Assembly (NCBI GenBank): GCA_963816985.1
Contig: CAWFMF010000002.1
Coordinates: forward strand, 1-64,000
Length of the DNA stretch: 64,000 nucleotides
Source: JAIVJM01 sp963816985
GTDB lineage: Bacteria > Acidobacteriota > Blastocatellia > Pyrinomonadales > Pyrinomonadaceae
Direction of reading: 5' to 3'
The stretch's first letter is position 1. Every line of letters starts with the position of its first letter. Of this stretch, positions 16,397 to 26,430 are shown piece by piece. The position numbers and the translations under genes are program-made. The notes under the pieces were generated by a model. It ran no database searches, was not told where the DNA came from, and saw only the letters and a program-made list of their open reading frames with translations.

Positions 16397-19303
16397 ATGC
16401 CGTACAGTAAAGTCCGCATTTACGATCTCGCCAAAGAGCTGAAGATGGAGTCGAAGCGCATCATGGAAGAGGTGCGCCGCGAGGGTGTGGACGTGTCTGT
16501 CCCGTCGAATACCATCTCGAAAGAGCTGGCGGAGAAAATCCGCAATAAGTATTTCCCGAAGAAAGAGCCGACCGTGCATCGCGCCGTGCGCGTCGTCAAG
16601 AAGGCGAAGCACGTCGAGACGGACGAAGTCGCGCACGCCGACGAAGCGGCGCACGCCGAAGAGCCCGCGCCCGAAGCCTCGGCCCACGCCGGGCCGGAGA
16701 CGGACGCCGCGCCTTCGCCCGTCGCCGCGCAGCCGCACGCCGAGTCGCCCTCCGCGACCGCTGCGACGCCCGCCGGCGCGGTGAGGCCGCTCATCCCCCG
16801 CCTCATCAAGAAAGAGCCCGCCGCGCGAGCCGAGAGGCCCGAAGGCGCGCAAGGCACGGCGGAAGCGCCCGCGCCCGAAACCGAAGCACACATGATCGCA
16901 GCCCCCGAAGCCTCCGCCGCCGAGACGGACGCGCCGCCTCCCGTCCCCTTCACACACGAGCCGCCGCAGAACAACGGCGAGGCTTACGCGGCCACGCTCG
17001 CGCCCGAAGCGGAAGCCACGACCGGAGCGGCGGCGCCGCCGCCGGATGAAGCGCCGGGCGCGTCCGCGCCGCTCCCCGGTCGTCAGGTCAGAGTCCTGCG
17101 CCCGACCGCCACGGCGCTCGCCGGGGGCATCCAGCCCGGCCAGCGCGTCACGGCCCCTCCGGCCCCCGCCGCGCCGCCAGCCGCTCGCGACCGAGGCGGA
17201 CGCGCCGGGCGGGACGAGCGCGCCGGTCGCGGCGGTCGAGGCCGCGAAGACCTCAACGCCGCACCGCGCGGCACCCCCGGCGAGACCGCCACGCCGCAGA
17301 CCGTCTACACGCCGCCCTCGGACGCGCGCCGCCCCGGCGGTCGCCCCGGACGCCGCCCCGCCGGTCGCCCCGGCCACGGCAGGGGCGTCGAGACGCGCGG
17401 CGGTCGCTTCGACCGCGACTTCACCGCGCCGCCGAAGGCGCTCACGCGCGAAGAGCGCATCGCGCAGTCGCTCAACATCCCGACGGGCGGCGACGGCGGC
17501 GAACTCAAGGCCGTCCGCCTCATCGAAGGCTCGACCGTCAAGGAGTTCGCCGAGAAACTCGGCATCAAGCCGAAGGACGTGGTGGCGCTTCTCATGCAGC
17601 GCGGCGTGCTGGCGACCATCAACCAGCCCCTCAACACCGAGGTGGCGAGCGACATCGGTCGGCGCTTCGGCTTCGACGTCTCCTTCGTTGACTTCGAGGA
17701 GATGGTCGCCGACGAGGAGTTCGAGGAGATTCTCGGCGAAGGCATCGAGGACTACGTCGAGGAAGACCGCGCGCCCGTCGTCACCGTCATGGGCCACGTT
17801 GACCACGGCAAGACTTCCCTGCTCGACGGCATCCGCACCACGGACGTGGCGGGCGGCGAAGCGGGCGGCATCACCCAGCACATCGGCGCGTACAGCGTTC
17901 AGGTCAAGAGCCCCGACGACCCGACGCAACTGCGCCGCGTCGTCTTCCTCGACACGCCGGGCCACGAGGCCTTCACGATGATGCGCGCGCGCGGCGCGAA
18001 GGCGACCGACGTGGTCGTGCTCGTCGTCGCGGCGGACGACGGCGTCATGCCGCAGACCGTCGAGGCCATCGAGCACGCGCGCGCGGCGGGCGTCCCCATC
18101 GTCGTCGCGATTAATAAGATTGACCGGCCCGACGCCAACCCCGACCGCGTGCGGCAGGAGTTGGCGGGCCACGGCCTCCAGCCCATCGAGTGGGGCGGCG
18201 AGACCGAGATGGTTCCCGTCTCGGCGAAGAAGCGCGAGAACCTCGACACGCTCCTTGAGACGATTCTTTTGACCGCCGACATCCTCAACCTGCGCGCGAG
18301 CCCTTCGCGCCTCGCCTCCGGCGTGGTGCTCGAAGCCAAGCTCGACCGCGGTCGCGGCTCGGTCGCCACCGTGCTCGTGCAGCAAGGCACGCTGCGCGTC
18401 CACGACCCGTTCATCGTCGGCCAAATCTTCGGCAAGGTGCGCGCCATGTTCAACGACCGTGGCGAGCAGGTTCAGGAGGTCGGCCCGGCGACGCCCGTCG
18501 AAGTGCTCGGTCTGCAAGGCGTCCCGCAGGCGGGCGAGACCTTTCAGGTCGTCGCCGACATCACCAAGGCGCAGCAGATTTCGCACCACCGCCAGATGGT
18601 CACGCGGCAGAACACGCTCTTGCAGACCACGAAGCGCGGCATCGAGGCTTTGGGCGCGAAGGAAGTTAAGGAACTTCTCATCATCGTCAAGGCCGACGTG
18701 CAGGGCTCGGTCGAGGTCTTGAAGAGCACGTTGCAGAAGCTCTCGACCGATGTCGTCAAGGTGCGCGTCATCCGTTCGGGCGCGGGCGCGATTACGGAGT
18801 CGGACGTGCTGCTCGCCGCCGCCACGCAGACCGAGGCGGCGGGCCGCGCCGTCGTCATCATCGGCTTCAACGTGCGACCCGAAGTGCGCGCCGCCGAACT
18901 CGCCAAGCAGGAGCACGTGGACATCCGCCTCCACTCGATCATCTACAAGGTCGAGGAGGAGATTCGCGCGGCCATGATCGGCATGCTCGAAGCCATCGAG
19001 AGCGAGCGCATCACGGGCATGGCCCTGGTACAGGAGGTCTTCCGCGTGCCGAGGGTCGGGGTGGTCGCCGGGTGCCGCGTCACCACCGGGACAATCCGCC
19101 GCAACAGCCGCGCCCGCCTCATCCGCGACGGCGTCGTCGCGTGGGAGGGCAACATCGGCTCCCTGCGCCGCTTCAAGGACGACGTCTCCGAAGTCCGCGA
19201 AGGCTTCGAGTGCGGCATCGGCCTCGAAAACTTCGGCGACATCAAGGAGAACGACCAGATCGAGGCCTACGTGATAGACAAGATCGCGGCCACGGAGTTG
19301 TAA
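16397..19303 (+). CDS. infB: Translation initiation factor IF-2
   Basis: IF-2 is the GTPase that brings initiator tRNA to the ribosome. The 968-residue protein has an IF2-N domain at the start (MPYSKVRIYDLAKELKMESK), about 300 residues of Ala/Pro/Glu/Arg-rich linker, and a second IF2-N module (GSTVKEFAEKLGIKPKDVVALLM). The G domain follows: GHVDHGKTSLLD (about 466), DTPGHEAFT (about 518) and NKID (about 572). The domains II-IV end in the usual SLRRFKDDVSEVREGFECGIG stretch. AAGGAG lies a few bases before the ATG. It follows nusA by 196 bp; no ylxR/L7Ae gene lies between, unlike many operons of this type. Confidence 0.97.
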   Translation: MPYSKVRIYDLAKELKMESKRIMEEVRREGVDVSVPSNTISKELAEKIRNKYFPKKEPTVHRAVRVVKKAKHVETDEVAHADEAAHAEEPAPEASAHAGPETDAAPSPVAAQPHAESPSATAATPAGAVRPLIPRLIKKEPAARAERPEGAQGTAEAPAPETEAHMIAAPEASAAETDAPPPVPFTHEPPQNNGEAYAATLAPEAEATTGAAAPPPDEAPGASAPLPGRQVRVLRPTATALAGGIQPGQRVTAPPAPAAPPAARDRGGRAGRDERAGRGGRGREDLNAAPRGTPGETATPQTVYTPPSDARRPGGRPGRRPAGRPGHGRGVETRGGRFDRDFTAPPKALTREERIAQSLNIPTGGDGGELKAVRLIEGSTVKEFAEKLGIKPKDVVALLMQRGVLATINQPLNTEVASDIGRRFGFDVSFVDFEEMVADEEFEEILGEGIEDYVEEDRAPVVTVMGHVDHGKTSLLDGIRTTDVAGGEAGGITQHIGAYSVQVKSPDDPTQLRRVVFLDTPGHEAFTMMRARGAKATDVVVLVVAADDGVMPQTVEAIEHARAAGVPIVVAINKIDRPDANPDRVRQELAGHGLQPIEWGGETEMVPVSAKKRENLDTLLETILLTADILNLRASPSRLASGVVLEAKLDRGRGSVATVLVQQGTLRVHDPFIVGQIFGKVRAMFNDRGEQVQEVGPATPVEVLGLQGVPQAGETFQVVADITKAQQISHHRQMVTRQNTLLQTTKRGIEALGAKEVKELLIIVKADVQGSVEVLKSTLQKLSTDVVKVRVIRSGAGAITESDVLLAAATQTEAAGRAVVIIGFNVRPEVRAAELAKQEHVDIRLHSIIYKVEEEIRAAMIGMLEAIESERITGMALVQEVFRVPRVGVVAGCRVTTGTIRRNSRARLIRDGVVAWEGNIGSLRRFKDDVSEVREGFECGIGLENFGDIKENDQIEAYVIDKIAATEL

Positions 19304-19304
19304 A

Positions 19305-19388
19305 GACCGTAAACCGTGACGGGTGACAGGTGACAAGATAAAACCTGTCTTCCTCCTGTCACCCGTCACGGTTTACCTGTCACGGCTT
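19305..19388. repeat. GTGACAGGTGACA-word hairpin between infB and rbfA
   Basis: Arms built of CCGTAAACCGTGAC and GGGTGACAGGTGACA pair with their complements on the right (GTCACCCGTCACGGTTTACC). It starts one base after the infB stop and ends four bases before the rbfA ATG. A sister copy is at 62573-62654. Confidence 0.85.
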
Positions 19389-19392
19389 TTAT

Positions 19393-19824
19393 ATGCGTCG
19401 CCCGGAAAAGATTGCGGAGCTTATCCGCGAGGAGATCAGCCAGATCGTCGGCTACGAGCTGGAAGACCCGCGCGTCCTGTCGGTGACGGTGACGGACGTG
19501 CGCGTGACGGACAACCTCCGCGACGCGCGCGTGTTCGTCCTCGCCGAGGGGACGGAAGAGGAGCGCGTCGCGGCGCTCAAGGCGCTCCTGAAGGCCGCGC
19601 CCTACGTGCGCAGGCAACTGGGGACGGTCTTGAACCTCCGTTACACGCCGGAGATTCACTTCATCCGCGACACCGTGGAGGAGTCCGCGACCCGCGTCGA
19701 AGAGCTTCTCGCCGGGATAGAAATCGTCAACGACCCCCAGCCCGCCGCTCCCCCAGCGGACGAGGTGGTCGAACAAGAAGAGGAGAAAGGAAACGCAGAA
19801 GTCAGAACGATGAACGATGAATGA
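19393..19824 (+). CDS. rbfA: 30S ribosome-binding factor RbfA
   Basis: RbfA is a late 30S maturation factor with a type II KH-like fold. The 143-residue protein shows the family start (RRPEKIAELIREEISQIV), ELEDPRVLSVTVTDVRVTDNLRDARVFV, and the RRQLGTVLNLRYTPEIHFIRDTVEE block. The last 25 residues are an acidic tail, and the final ten (NAEVRTMNDE) are encoded by the left arm of a hairpin repeat, so the normal end of the gene may have been replaced. No Shine-Dalgarno; the start follows the infB-rbfA hairpin. Confidence 0.93.
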   Translation: MRRPEKIAELIREEISQIVGYELEDPRVLSVTVTDVRVTDNLRDARVFVLAEGTEEERVAALKALLKAAPYVRRQLGTVLNLRYTPEIHFIRDTVEESATRVEELLAGIEIVNDPQPAAPPADEVVEQEEEKGNAEVRTMNDE

Positions 19825-19874
19825 AAAACAGTTTGTCTTTCGTTCATCGTTCATCGTTCTAACTTCTGCGTTTT
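19791..19874. repeat. GAACGATGAAC-word hairpin overlapping the rbfA end
   Basis: Left arm 19791-19824 (AACGCAGAAGTCAGAACGATG and onward) and right arm 19841-19874 are near-perfect complements with a short loop. The left arm codes for the last RbfA residues. The right arm ends eight bases before the nrnA ATG. A sister element is at 56203-56284. Confidence 0.85.
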
Positions 19875-19882
19875 GATTTCAC

Positions 19883-20935
19883 ATGCTCAGTCAAGTCGTC
19901 GAGTTGATCGAGTCGAAGCGCCGCTTCGCGATCACGTCGCACGTTCGCCCGGATGGTGACAGTCTGGGCTCCTCGCTGGGGTTGTACTGGCTGCTGCGCG
20001 CTCTGGACAAAGAGCCCGAAGTCATCATGCGCGACCCCGTGCCCCACGCTTACCAGAAGCTGCCCGGCGCGGAGGCCGTGAGGGTCACGCCCTCGGTTGA
20101 CCGCCCGTATGACGCGGTCTTCGTCATCGAGTGCTCGGACATTGACCGCCCCGGCCTCGTTGACCTCGAAAAGCAGTTCGTCGTCAACATTGACCACCAC
20201 TCGACGACCGCGCTCTTCGGGACGATCAACTGGATAGACTCGACGGCCTCGGCGGTCGGCGAGATGGTCTACAACCTCTGCAAGGCCATCGGCGTCCGCG
20301 TCACGCGCGAGATAGCCGAGTGCGTCTACACCGCGCTCGTCACCGACACGGGCTCGTTCCACTACTCGAACACGACCGAGCGCACCTTCAAGGTCGCGTC
20401 CGAGCTGGTGCGCGCGGGCGTCAAGCCGGCGAAGGTCTCGCAGGCGGTCTTCGGCAACTACCCCTGGAGCAAGATAGAGTTGACGAGCCGCGTGCTCGCC
20501 ACCGTCCGCCGCGACGCTTCGGGCCGCGTGGCGTGGCTCCAGCAGACGCAGGAGATGCAGGAGCGCGCCGGGGCCTCGGACGAGGACGGTGACGGGCTCG
20601 TGAACTACCCCTTGAGCTGCGGCGAGGTCGAGGCCGTCGCCTTCTTCAAGGAGAGCAAGCCGGGCGAGTACCGCGTCTCTCTGCGCTCGAAGTGCGACGT
20701 CAACGTCGCGCGCATCGCCGAGCAGTTCGGCGGGGGCGGCCACCGCAACGCCGCCGGGTGCACCTTCCGGGGCACGATTGAGGAGGCCGAGCTGGCCCTC
20801 GTCGCGCCGCTCATCGAGGCGGTCGAATCCCGCTTCGGCGTGGCCGAGGGCGGGATGGGCGGCCTTGGGGGAGGCCAGCAGGAGATCGTCGCCGCCGCCG
20901 AGCGCAGGGGCGTCGAGCGCGATGCAAGACCTTAA
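19883..20935 (+). CDS. nrnA: DHH/DHHA1 phosphoesterase NrnA-like (nanoRNase/pAp phosphatase)
   Basis: The protein is a manganese-dependent phosphoesterase of the DHH family that degrades 2-5 nt RNA fragments and often pAp. The 350-residue protein carries the motifs SHVRPDGDSLGSS (metal ligands), VIECSDIDRP, NIDHHSTT (the DHH triad), TDTGSFHYSNTT, and the DHHA1 substrate motif FGGGGHRNAAGCTF. The position after nusA-infB-rbfA is the conserved one; truB, which often follows, is missing here. The C-terminal 30 residues are Gly-rich and low complexity. The exact substrate range is inferred from the family. Confidence 0.9.
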   Translation: MLSQVVELIESKRRFAITSHVRPDGDSLGSSLGLYWLLRALDKEPEVIMRDPVPHAYQKLPGAEAVRVTPSVDRPYDAVFVIECSDIDRPGLVDLEKQFVVNIDHHSTTALFGTINWIDSTASAVGEMVYNLCKAIGVRVTREIAECVYTALVTDTGSFHYSNTTERTFKVASELVRAGVKPAKVSQAVFGNYPWSKIELTSRVLATVRRDASGRVAWLQQTQEMQERAGASDEDGDGLVNYPLSCGEVEAVAFFKESKPGEYRVSLRSKCDVNVARIAEQFGGGGHRNAAGCTFRGTIEEAELALVAPLIEAVESRFGVAEGGMGGLGGGQQEIVAAAERRGVERDARP

Positions 20936-21057
20936 GATTTTCCTGCACGCTTCCGCCTTCGTCCTGCGGTATGTTACTCTTCGTGCCCGTCAACTACTTC
21001 TGATGAACCCCCACACAGAGGCGCAAAGGCGCGAGCGCGGAAGGTCTTAGAAGGCCC

Positions 21058-22020
<963 letters not shown>

Positions 22021-22253
22021 AGGGCTGTTTGGGAAGTCCCATCAGGGACGAAATGTTTATAGCTTGACAGCCCTTCTTCCTCCCAAGCTCCGTAGGAGCG
22101 GCATATACACGTGCCGCTCCTACGGAGCTTATCCACTAAAACTTTCCCCTGAGCTATAAACATCCAGCCCCTCCGGGGCTCAATCTTCCAGAGACGCTTC
22201 TCAGCACTAGCCTCGACTTTGAACTTTGAACTTTGAACTTTAAACTCCGTTCG

Positions 22254-23583
22254 ATGAACTTCGACGAGTCCGTCAGCTACCTCTTCAGTCTCGGTCACGA
22301 GACCGTCGCCATCAAGCTCGGCCTTGAGAACACCGAGCGTTTGCTCGAACTCCTGGGCCGACCGCAGGACTCCTTCACCTCCGTCCAGATAGCCGGGACG
22401 AACGGCAAGGGCTCGACCGCCGCGATGCTCGCCTCAATCGCGCGCGCGGCGGGCCTGCGCGTGGGGCTCTACACCTCGCCGCACCTCGTCTCCATCACCG
22501 AGCGCGTCCGCGTCGGCGGCGAAGAGATTTCGCATGAAGACTTCGCGCGCGCGGCGACTCAAGTGCGCGCGGCTTCCGAAGAGGTTCAACGAGAGACGGG
22601 CGCACTCCCGACCTTCTTCGAGCAGTTGACGGCCATCGCGCTCGCGGCCTTCCGCGCGGCGCGGGTCGAGTTGGCCGTCCTCGAAACCGGTCTCGGCGGG
22701 CGGCTCGACGCGACGACCGCCGCCTGCGCCTCCTTCGTCGCCGTCACTCCGGTCGCGCTCGACCATCAGGAATATCTCGGCCACACGCTCGCCGAAATCG
22801 CCGCCGAGAAGGCCGCCGTCATCCGCACGGGCGTGCGTGCCGCCGTCCTCGCGCCGCAAGATGATGAAGCCGAAGCCGTGCTCCTCCGTCGCTGCCGCGA
22901 GTGCGGCGTCGAGCCGCGCCGCGCGCGGGCGCGATTTAGAAGTCGTGGACGCGGACGACGAAGGCCGTCTCCTCGTCCGCCTGCGCACGGAGCGCAGCGA
23001 CTACGGGACTTTGCGACTCTCACTGCGCGGTCGTCATCAACTATCCAACGCGTCGGTCGCCGTCGCGCTCGCCGAGGCTCTGGGCGAGCACGGCTTCCGC
23101 ATCGAGCCCGCGGCAATCATCTCTGGACTCGAAACGGCGGAACACGCCGGGCGTCTTGAACTCGATGCGTCGCGCGTGCCGCCTCTGCTCTTCGACGGCG
23201 CGCATAACCCTGCGGGCGCGCGCGCGCTCAGAGAGTATCTCGACGAGTTCGTCGCGCCGCCCGTCACGCTCGTCTTCGGCGCGATGCGCGACAAGGCGCT
23301 TCAGGAGATAGGCGCGGCGCTCTTCCCCGCCGCCGAATGTCTCGTCCTCACGTCGCCCGTCCACCCGCGCGCGGCGTCGGTCGAAGAACTCCTCTTGGCT
23401 GTGCCCGTCCCGTCGAGTTCGAGTACAATCTCGCTCGCGCCGTCGAGCGCCGACGCCCTTCGGCTCGCGCTCGCGCAGACGCCGCCCGGCGGCACGGTCT
23501 GCGTCACCGGCTCGCTCTACCTCGTCGGCGAGGTGAAGGAACTACTCCGAAAACAGACGACGGCAAAACCTGAACACGCATGA
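22254..23583 (+). CDS. folC: Folylpolyglutamate/dihydrofolate synthase FolC, one frameshift
   Basis: FolC adds glutamate to folates and, in many bacteria, makes dihydrofolate from dihydropteroate. The first frame shows the Mur-ligase-type P-loop GTNGKGST (48-55), the SPHL motif, and LETGLGGRLDATTA. It then leaves frame near 22917-22935, in an alternating CGCG stretch. The +1 frame continues with RDLEVVDADDEGRLLVRL, the LFDGAHNPAGARALREYL motif and CVTGSLYLVGEV, ending at 23581-23583. Joined length is about 443 residues, as expected. Both halves are well conserved, so a sequencing indel is likely. The stop overlaps the next start. Confidence 0.9.
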
Positions 23584-24080
23584 CCGCCAATACGGAAACG
23601 AAAAAGTATGGGAAGGTGCTCGGCGTCGTCGCCGTCGTCGGGCTCTTGGTGCTCGTCCCGCTAGTGTGGCTCGCGATGCGGTTGAGCGACGAGGGGCGGC
23701 AGCGGCGTGTCGTCGCGGCCAACGAGGCCGACACGCTCGCCGCGCTCGAAGGCATTGCCGCCGCGCAGCAGCTCTATCTCCAGACCTACTCGCGCTACGG
23801 GACTTTCAAGGAGATGGTCGAGGCGGGCGTCTTTCAGGCCCCGCTCTCCGGCGACTCGCTCGTCTCGCACGGCTACACCTTCACGCTGCGGGTCACGCCG
23901 AAGACTGAGGCGCAGCCGCCCTCCTTCAAAGTCAACGCCGACCCCTTGAGCCGCGAGGGCGAGGCCGCGACCGGCAGGCGGCACTTTTATCTCGACTCCG
24001 ACCTCGTCGGCATCCGCGTCAACGAAGACCGGCCCGCCGGCCCCGGCGACCCGCCACGGCAGACGGTCAAGAGTTACTGA
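23580..24080 (+). CDS. Pilin-like membrane-anchored protein
   Basis: A 166-residue protein whose ATG overlaps the folC stop by four bases. One hydrophobic segment (about 11-34) is followed by RVVAANEADTLAALEGIAAAQQLYLQTYSRYGTFKEMVEAGVF. This is the pattern of type IV pilin-like/pseudopilin proteins common in Acidobacteria, where an N-terminal helix precedes a small globular head. The prepilin glycine-phenylalanine cleavage site is not obvious, so it may be a non-processed relative. Function is not assigned. Confidence 0.7.
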   Translation: MTANTETKKYGKVLGVVAVVGLLVLVPLVWLAMRLSDEGRQRRVVAANEADTLAALEGIAAAQQLYLQTYSRYGTFKEMVEAGVFQAPLSGDSLVSHGYTFTLRVTPKTEAQPPSFKVNADPLSREGEAATGRRHFYLDSDLVGIRVNEDRPAGPGDPPRQTVKSY

Positions 24081-24108
24081 GCCGCTGACGCCTTCGACGC
24101 AAAGACAC

Positions 24109-24669
24109 ATGACGAACAACTCTCAGGAAGAGCTGCCGGAAGTGCTGGCGAGCGAGCAAATTTTCAAGGGGCGCGTCATCGCTGTCGCCTTGGACACGGT
24201 GCGCGAGGGCTCGCAGGTCTACAAACGCGAGGTCGTGCGCCACGACGGCGGCGCAGGTATCGTCGCCTACTTCGACGACGGCACGGTCGCGCTCGTCCGC
24301 CAGTACCGACACCCCGCGCGCGGCTACGTGCTCGAACTGCCCGCCGGGAAAATCGAGCACGGCGAGCTGCCGGAAGTGTGCGCGGCGCGCGAGCTGGAAG
24401 AGGAACTCGGCGTCGTCGCGGCGAGCATGGAGCCGCTCTCGGACTTCTTCACCACGCCCGGCTTCTGCGCCGAGCGTCTCTGGGTCTTCCTCGCCACCGG
24501 ACTCCGCGAGACCGCGCGCAAACACGAGGAGGACGAGATTATCGAAGTCGTCCGCCTGCCCTTCGAGCGCGCCCTCTCGATGGCCGCCAGCGGCGAAATC
24601 GAAGACGCCAAGACCATCATCGGCCTCCTCCTCGCCGCGCGCCGACTCGGAATCCCCGTAGCCGACTGA
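24109..24669 (+). CDS. Nudix hydrolase, ADP-ribose pyrophosphatase-like
   Basis: A 186-residue hydrolase that probably cleaves ADP-ribose or a related nucleotide sugar to a monophosphate pair. The Nudix box is complete: G-KIEHG-E-LPEVCAA-RELEEELG at about 83-106, with the metal-binding REXXEE glutamates. FTTPGFCAERLWVFLA and EIIEVVRLPFERAL are usual in the ADP-ribose pyrophosphatase subgroup, as is VRQYRHPARGYVLELPAGKIE. It is one base from the next ATG, so it sits in an operon with plsC. Confidence 0.88.
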   Translation: MTNNSQEELPEVLASEQIFKGRVIAVALDTVREGSQVYKREVVRHDGGAGIVAYFDDGTVALVRQYRHPARGYVLELPAGKIEHGELPEVCAARELEEELGVVAASMEPLSDFFTTPGFCAERLWVFLATGLRETARKHEEDEIIEVVRLPFERALSMAASGEIEDAKTIIGLLLAARRLGIPVAD

Positions 24670-24670
24670 C

Positions 24671-25471
24671 ATGGAACGAGTAGCCACCGCGCCGCCAGAG
24701 ACGACAGGAGTTCCGGACGGAGACCGACGCGCGCCGCGCACCGCGCCGCCGCGCAAGGCGACGCCGCTCAACTATCTTCATTCGGCAGTCGCCATCCCGC
24801 TCATCTACCTCTACACCGTCGTCATGGGCACGCTCTCGCTCGCCGTCTCCTTCTTCGACCCCGAAGGGCGGCGGCAGCACTGGTGCGCGAGCACTTGGAG
24901 CCGGATGATTGCGCGCACCGCCGGGGCGCGCGTGCGCGTCTACGGCGCGGAGCGCCTGCGCGCGGGCGCGTCCTACGTCTTTCTTTCGACGCACCAGAGC
25001 TACATGGACATCCCCGCGATGCTCGGCTACCTGCCCGCGCAACTGCGCATCGCCGCCAAGCGCGAGGTCTTCATGATTCCCTTCCTCGGCTGGCACATGA
25101 CGCGCGCCGGTCACATCTCCATCAACCGCGCGGCGACCGCCGAGGCCGTGGCGACGCTCCAAAGGGCGGCGAGCGAAGTGCGCGAGGGCGTCTCGGTCTT
25201 CCTCTACCCCGAAGGCACGCGCTCGCGCGACGGCTCGCTTCAAGCCTTCAAGAAGGGCGGCTTCAAGTTCGCCGTGCAGACGGGCCTGCCGGTCGTCCCC
25301 GTCGCCATCTGCGGCTCGCGGCAAGTCCTGCCCCGCGACTCGTTCATCTTCCGCCCCGGCGAAATCGAGATGCACATCGGCGAGCCCATCCCCACCCAGG
25401 GCCTCGCCGACGCGGAACTCCCCGCGCTCATGCAGCGCGTCCGCGACGCGATGGAAAGCCACTTCGATTAA
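24671..25471 (+). CDS. plsC: 1-acyl-sn-glycerol-3-phosphate acyltransferase (PlsC family)
   Basis: The enzyme acylates lysophosphatidic acid to phosphatidic acid at the inner membrane. The 266-residue protein has a proline-rich N-terminus, a membrane helix (about 38-60), the catalytic H-X4-D motif THQSYMD (His108, Asp113), the substrate motif FLYPEGTRSRDG, and GLPVVPVAICGSRQVLPRD. The gene overlaps nothing but lies one base after the Nudix stop. Acyl-donor preference cannot be read from sequence. Confidence 0.9.
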   Translation: MERVATAPPETTGVPDGDRRAPRTAPPRKATPLNYLHSAVAIPLIYLYTVVMGTLSLAVSFFDPEGRRQHWCASTWSRMIARTAGARVRVYGAERLRAGASYVFLSTHQSYMDIPAMLGYLPAQLRIAAKREVFMIPFLGWHMTRAGHISINRAATAEAVATLQRAASEVREGVSVFLYPEGTRSRDGSLQAFKKGGFKFAVQTGLPVVPVAICGSRQVLPRDSFIFRPGEIEMHIGEPIPTQGLADAELPALMQRVRDAMESHFD

Positions 25472-25516
25472 GGACAGCATTGACTCGCTCAGTCCGCGTC
25501 TCTTAAACTCCGAACC

Positions 25517-26425
25517 GTGAGCATACCGACCGAATCACTCCCGAAGGACAGTTTCGCCAACCTCAACCTCGACGCACAGGGGCTGCCCGTCGCGACGCCG
25601 CCCGCGCCCGCTCTCGGCCCCGATAACCCGCCGTGGCACGTCCCTGCCGCCGTCGGCTTCTGGATGTTGAGCGTCGCGCTCATCATCATCATGCCGCTCG
25701 TCTTCGTCGTCCCGTACATCCTCAGCCGGGGCGTCCGGATGGAGGATTTGCCCGAATTCCTCCTGTCGGACAAGACGGCGATTTTCCTTCAGATAGTCTC
25801 GACGATTCCGGCGCACCTTTTGACGCTGGGGGTGGCGTGGCTGCTCGTGACGCGCGTCGGCAAGCATCCGTTCCTGCGCTCGCTCGGATGGGTCTGGGAC
25901 AAGAGGTTCAACTTCTGGCTGAGCGCCGCCGTCGCCGTCGGGATGTACGTCATCGGCATCATCCTCATCTACCTCTTCGACGGGCCGGAGACGCAGCTCG
26001 ACAAGCTCCTCCAGAGTTCGAGGCTGACGGCGGTGACCGTGGCCTTCATGGCGACGGCGACGGCCCCTCTCGTCGAAGAGGTCATCTACCGGGGCGTGCT
26101 CTACTCGGCGCTCCAGAGGGCCATCGGTTCAGCGGGGGCTATCGTGCTCGTCGTCGGTCTCTTCGCGCTCGTGCACGTCCCGCAGTACTGGCCGAACTTC
26201 GGCATCCTCATCGTCATCCTGATGCTCAGCGCCGTCCTCACCATCGTCCGCGCGCGCACGGGCAAGCTCCTGCCGTGCTTCATCATCCACCTCGTCTTCA
26301 ACGGCATCCAGTCGGTGCTCATCGTCTTGGAGCCTTACCTCAAGCAGTTCCTCCCCGAACAGATGCGCACCGGGGCCGAGCCCGGCTTCGTGGCGCTCGC
26401 CGCGCTGCTCGGCCTGCCGCTCTGA
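25517..26425 (+). CDS. CPBP-family intramembrane protease (Rce1-like)
   Basis: A 302-residue membrane protein with about seven hydrophobic segments. The conserved CPBP motifs are present: EEVIYRGVLYSAL (Glu187, Glu188, Arg192), FALVHVPQYW (His220) and HLVFNGIQS. Bacterial members cut within membranes or process prenylated or bacteriocin-like substrates. The first 40 residues are polar and proline-rich. The start is a GTG at 25517, with no close AUG. It is five bases upstream of the oxidoreductase gene. Confidence 0.88.
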   Translation: MSIPTESLPKDSFANLNLDAQGLPVATPPAPALGPDNPPWHVPAAVGFWMLSVALIIIMPLVFVVPYILSRGVRMEDLPEFLLSDKTAIFLQIVSTIPAHLLTLGVAWLLVTRVGKHPFLRSLGWVWDKRFNFWLSAAVAVGMYVIGIILIYLFDGPETQLDKLLQSSRLTAVTVAFMATATAPLVEEVIYRGVLYSALQRAIGSAGAIVLVVGLFALVHVPQYWPNFGILIVILMLSAVLTIVRARTGKLLPCFIIHLVFNGIQSVLIVLEPYLKQFLPEQMRTGAEPGFVALAALLGLPL

Positions 26426-26430
26426 AAAGT

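Noticed and set aside
16370..19369. A 999-codon open frame antisense to infB
   Set aside because: It mirrors the third-position GC bias of infB and shows His/Arg/Val-rich, non-globular composition with no motif. infB on the other strand is certain.
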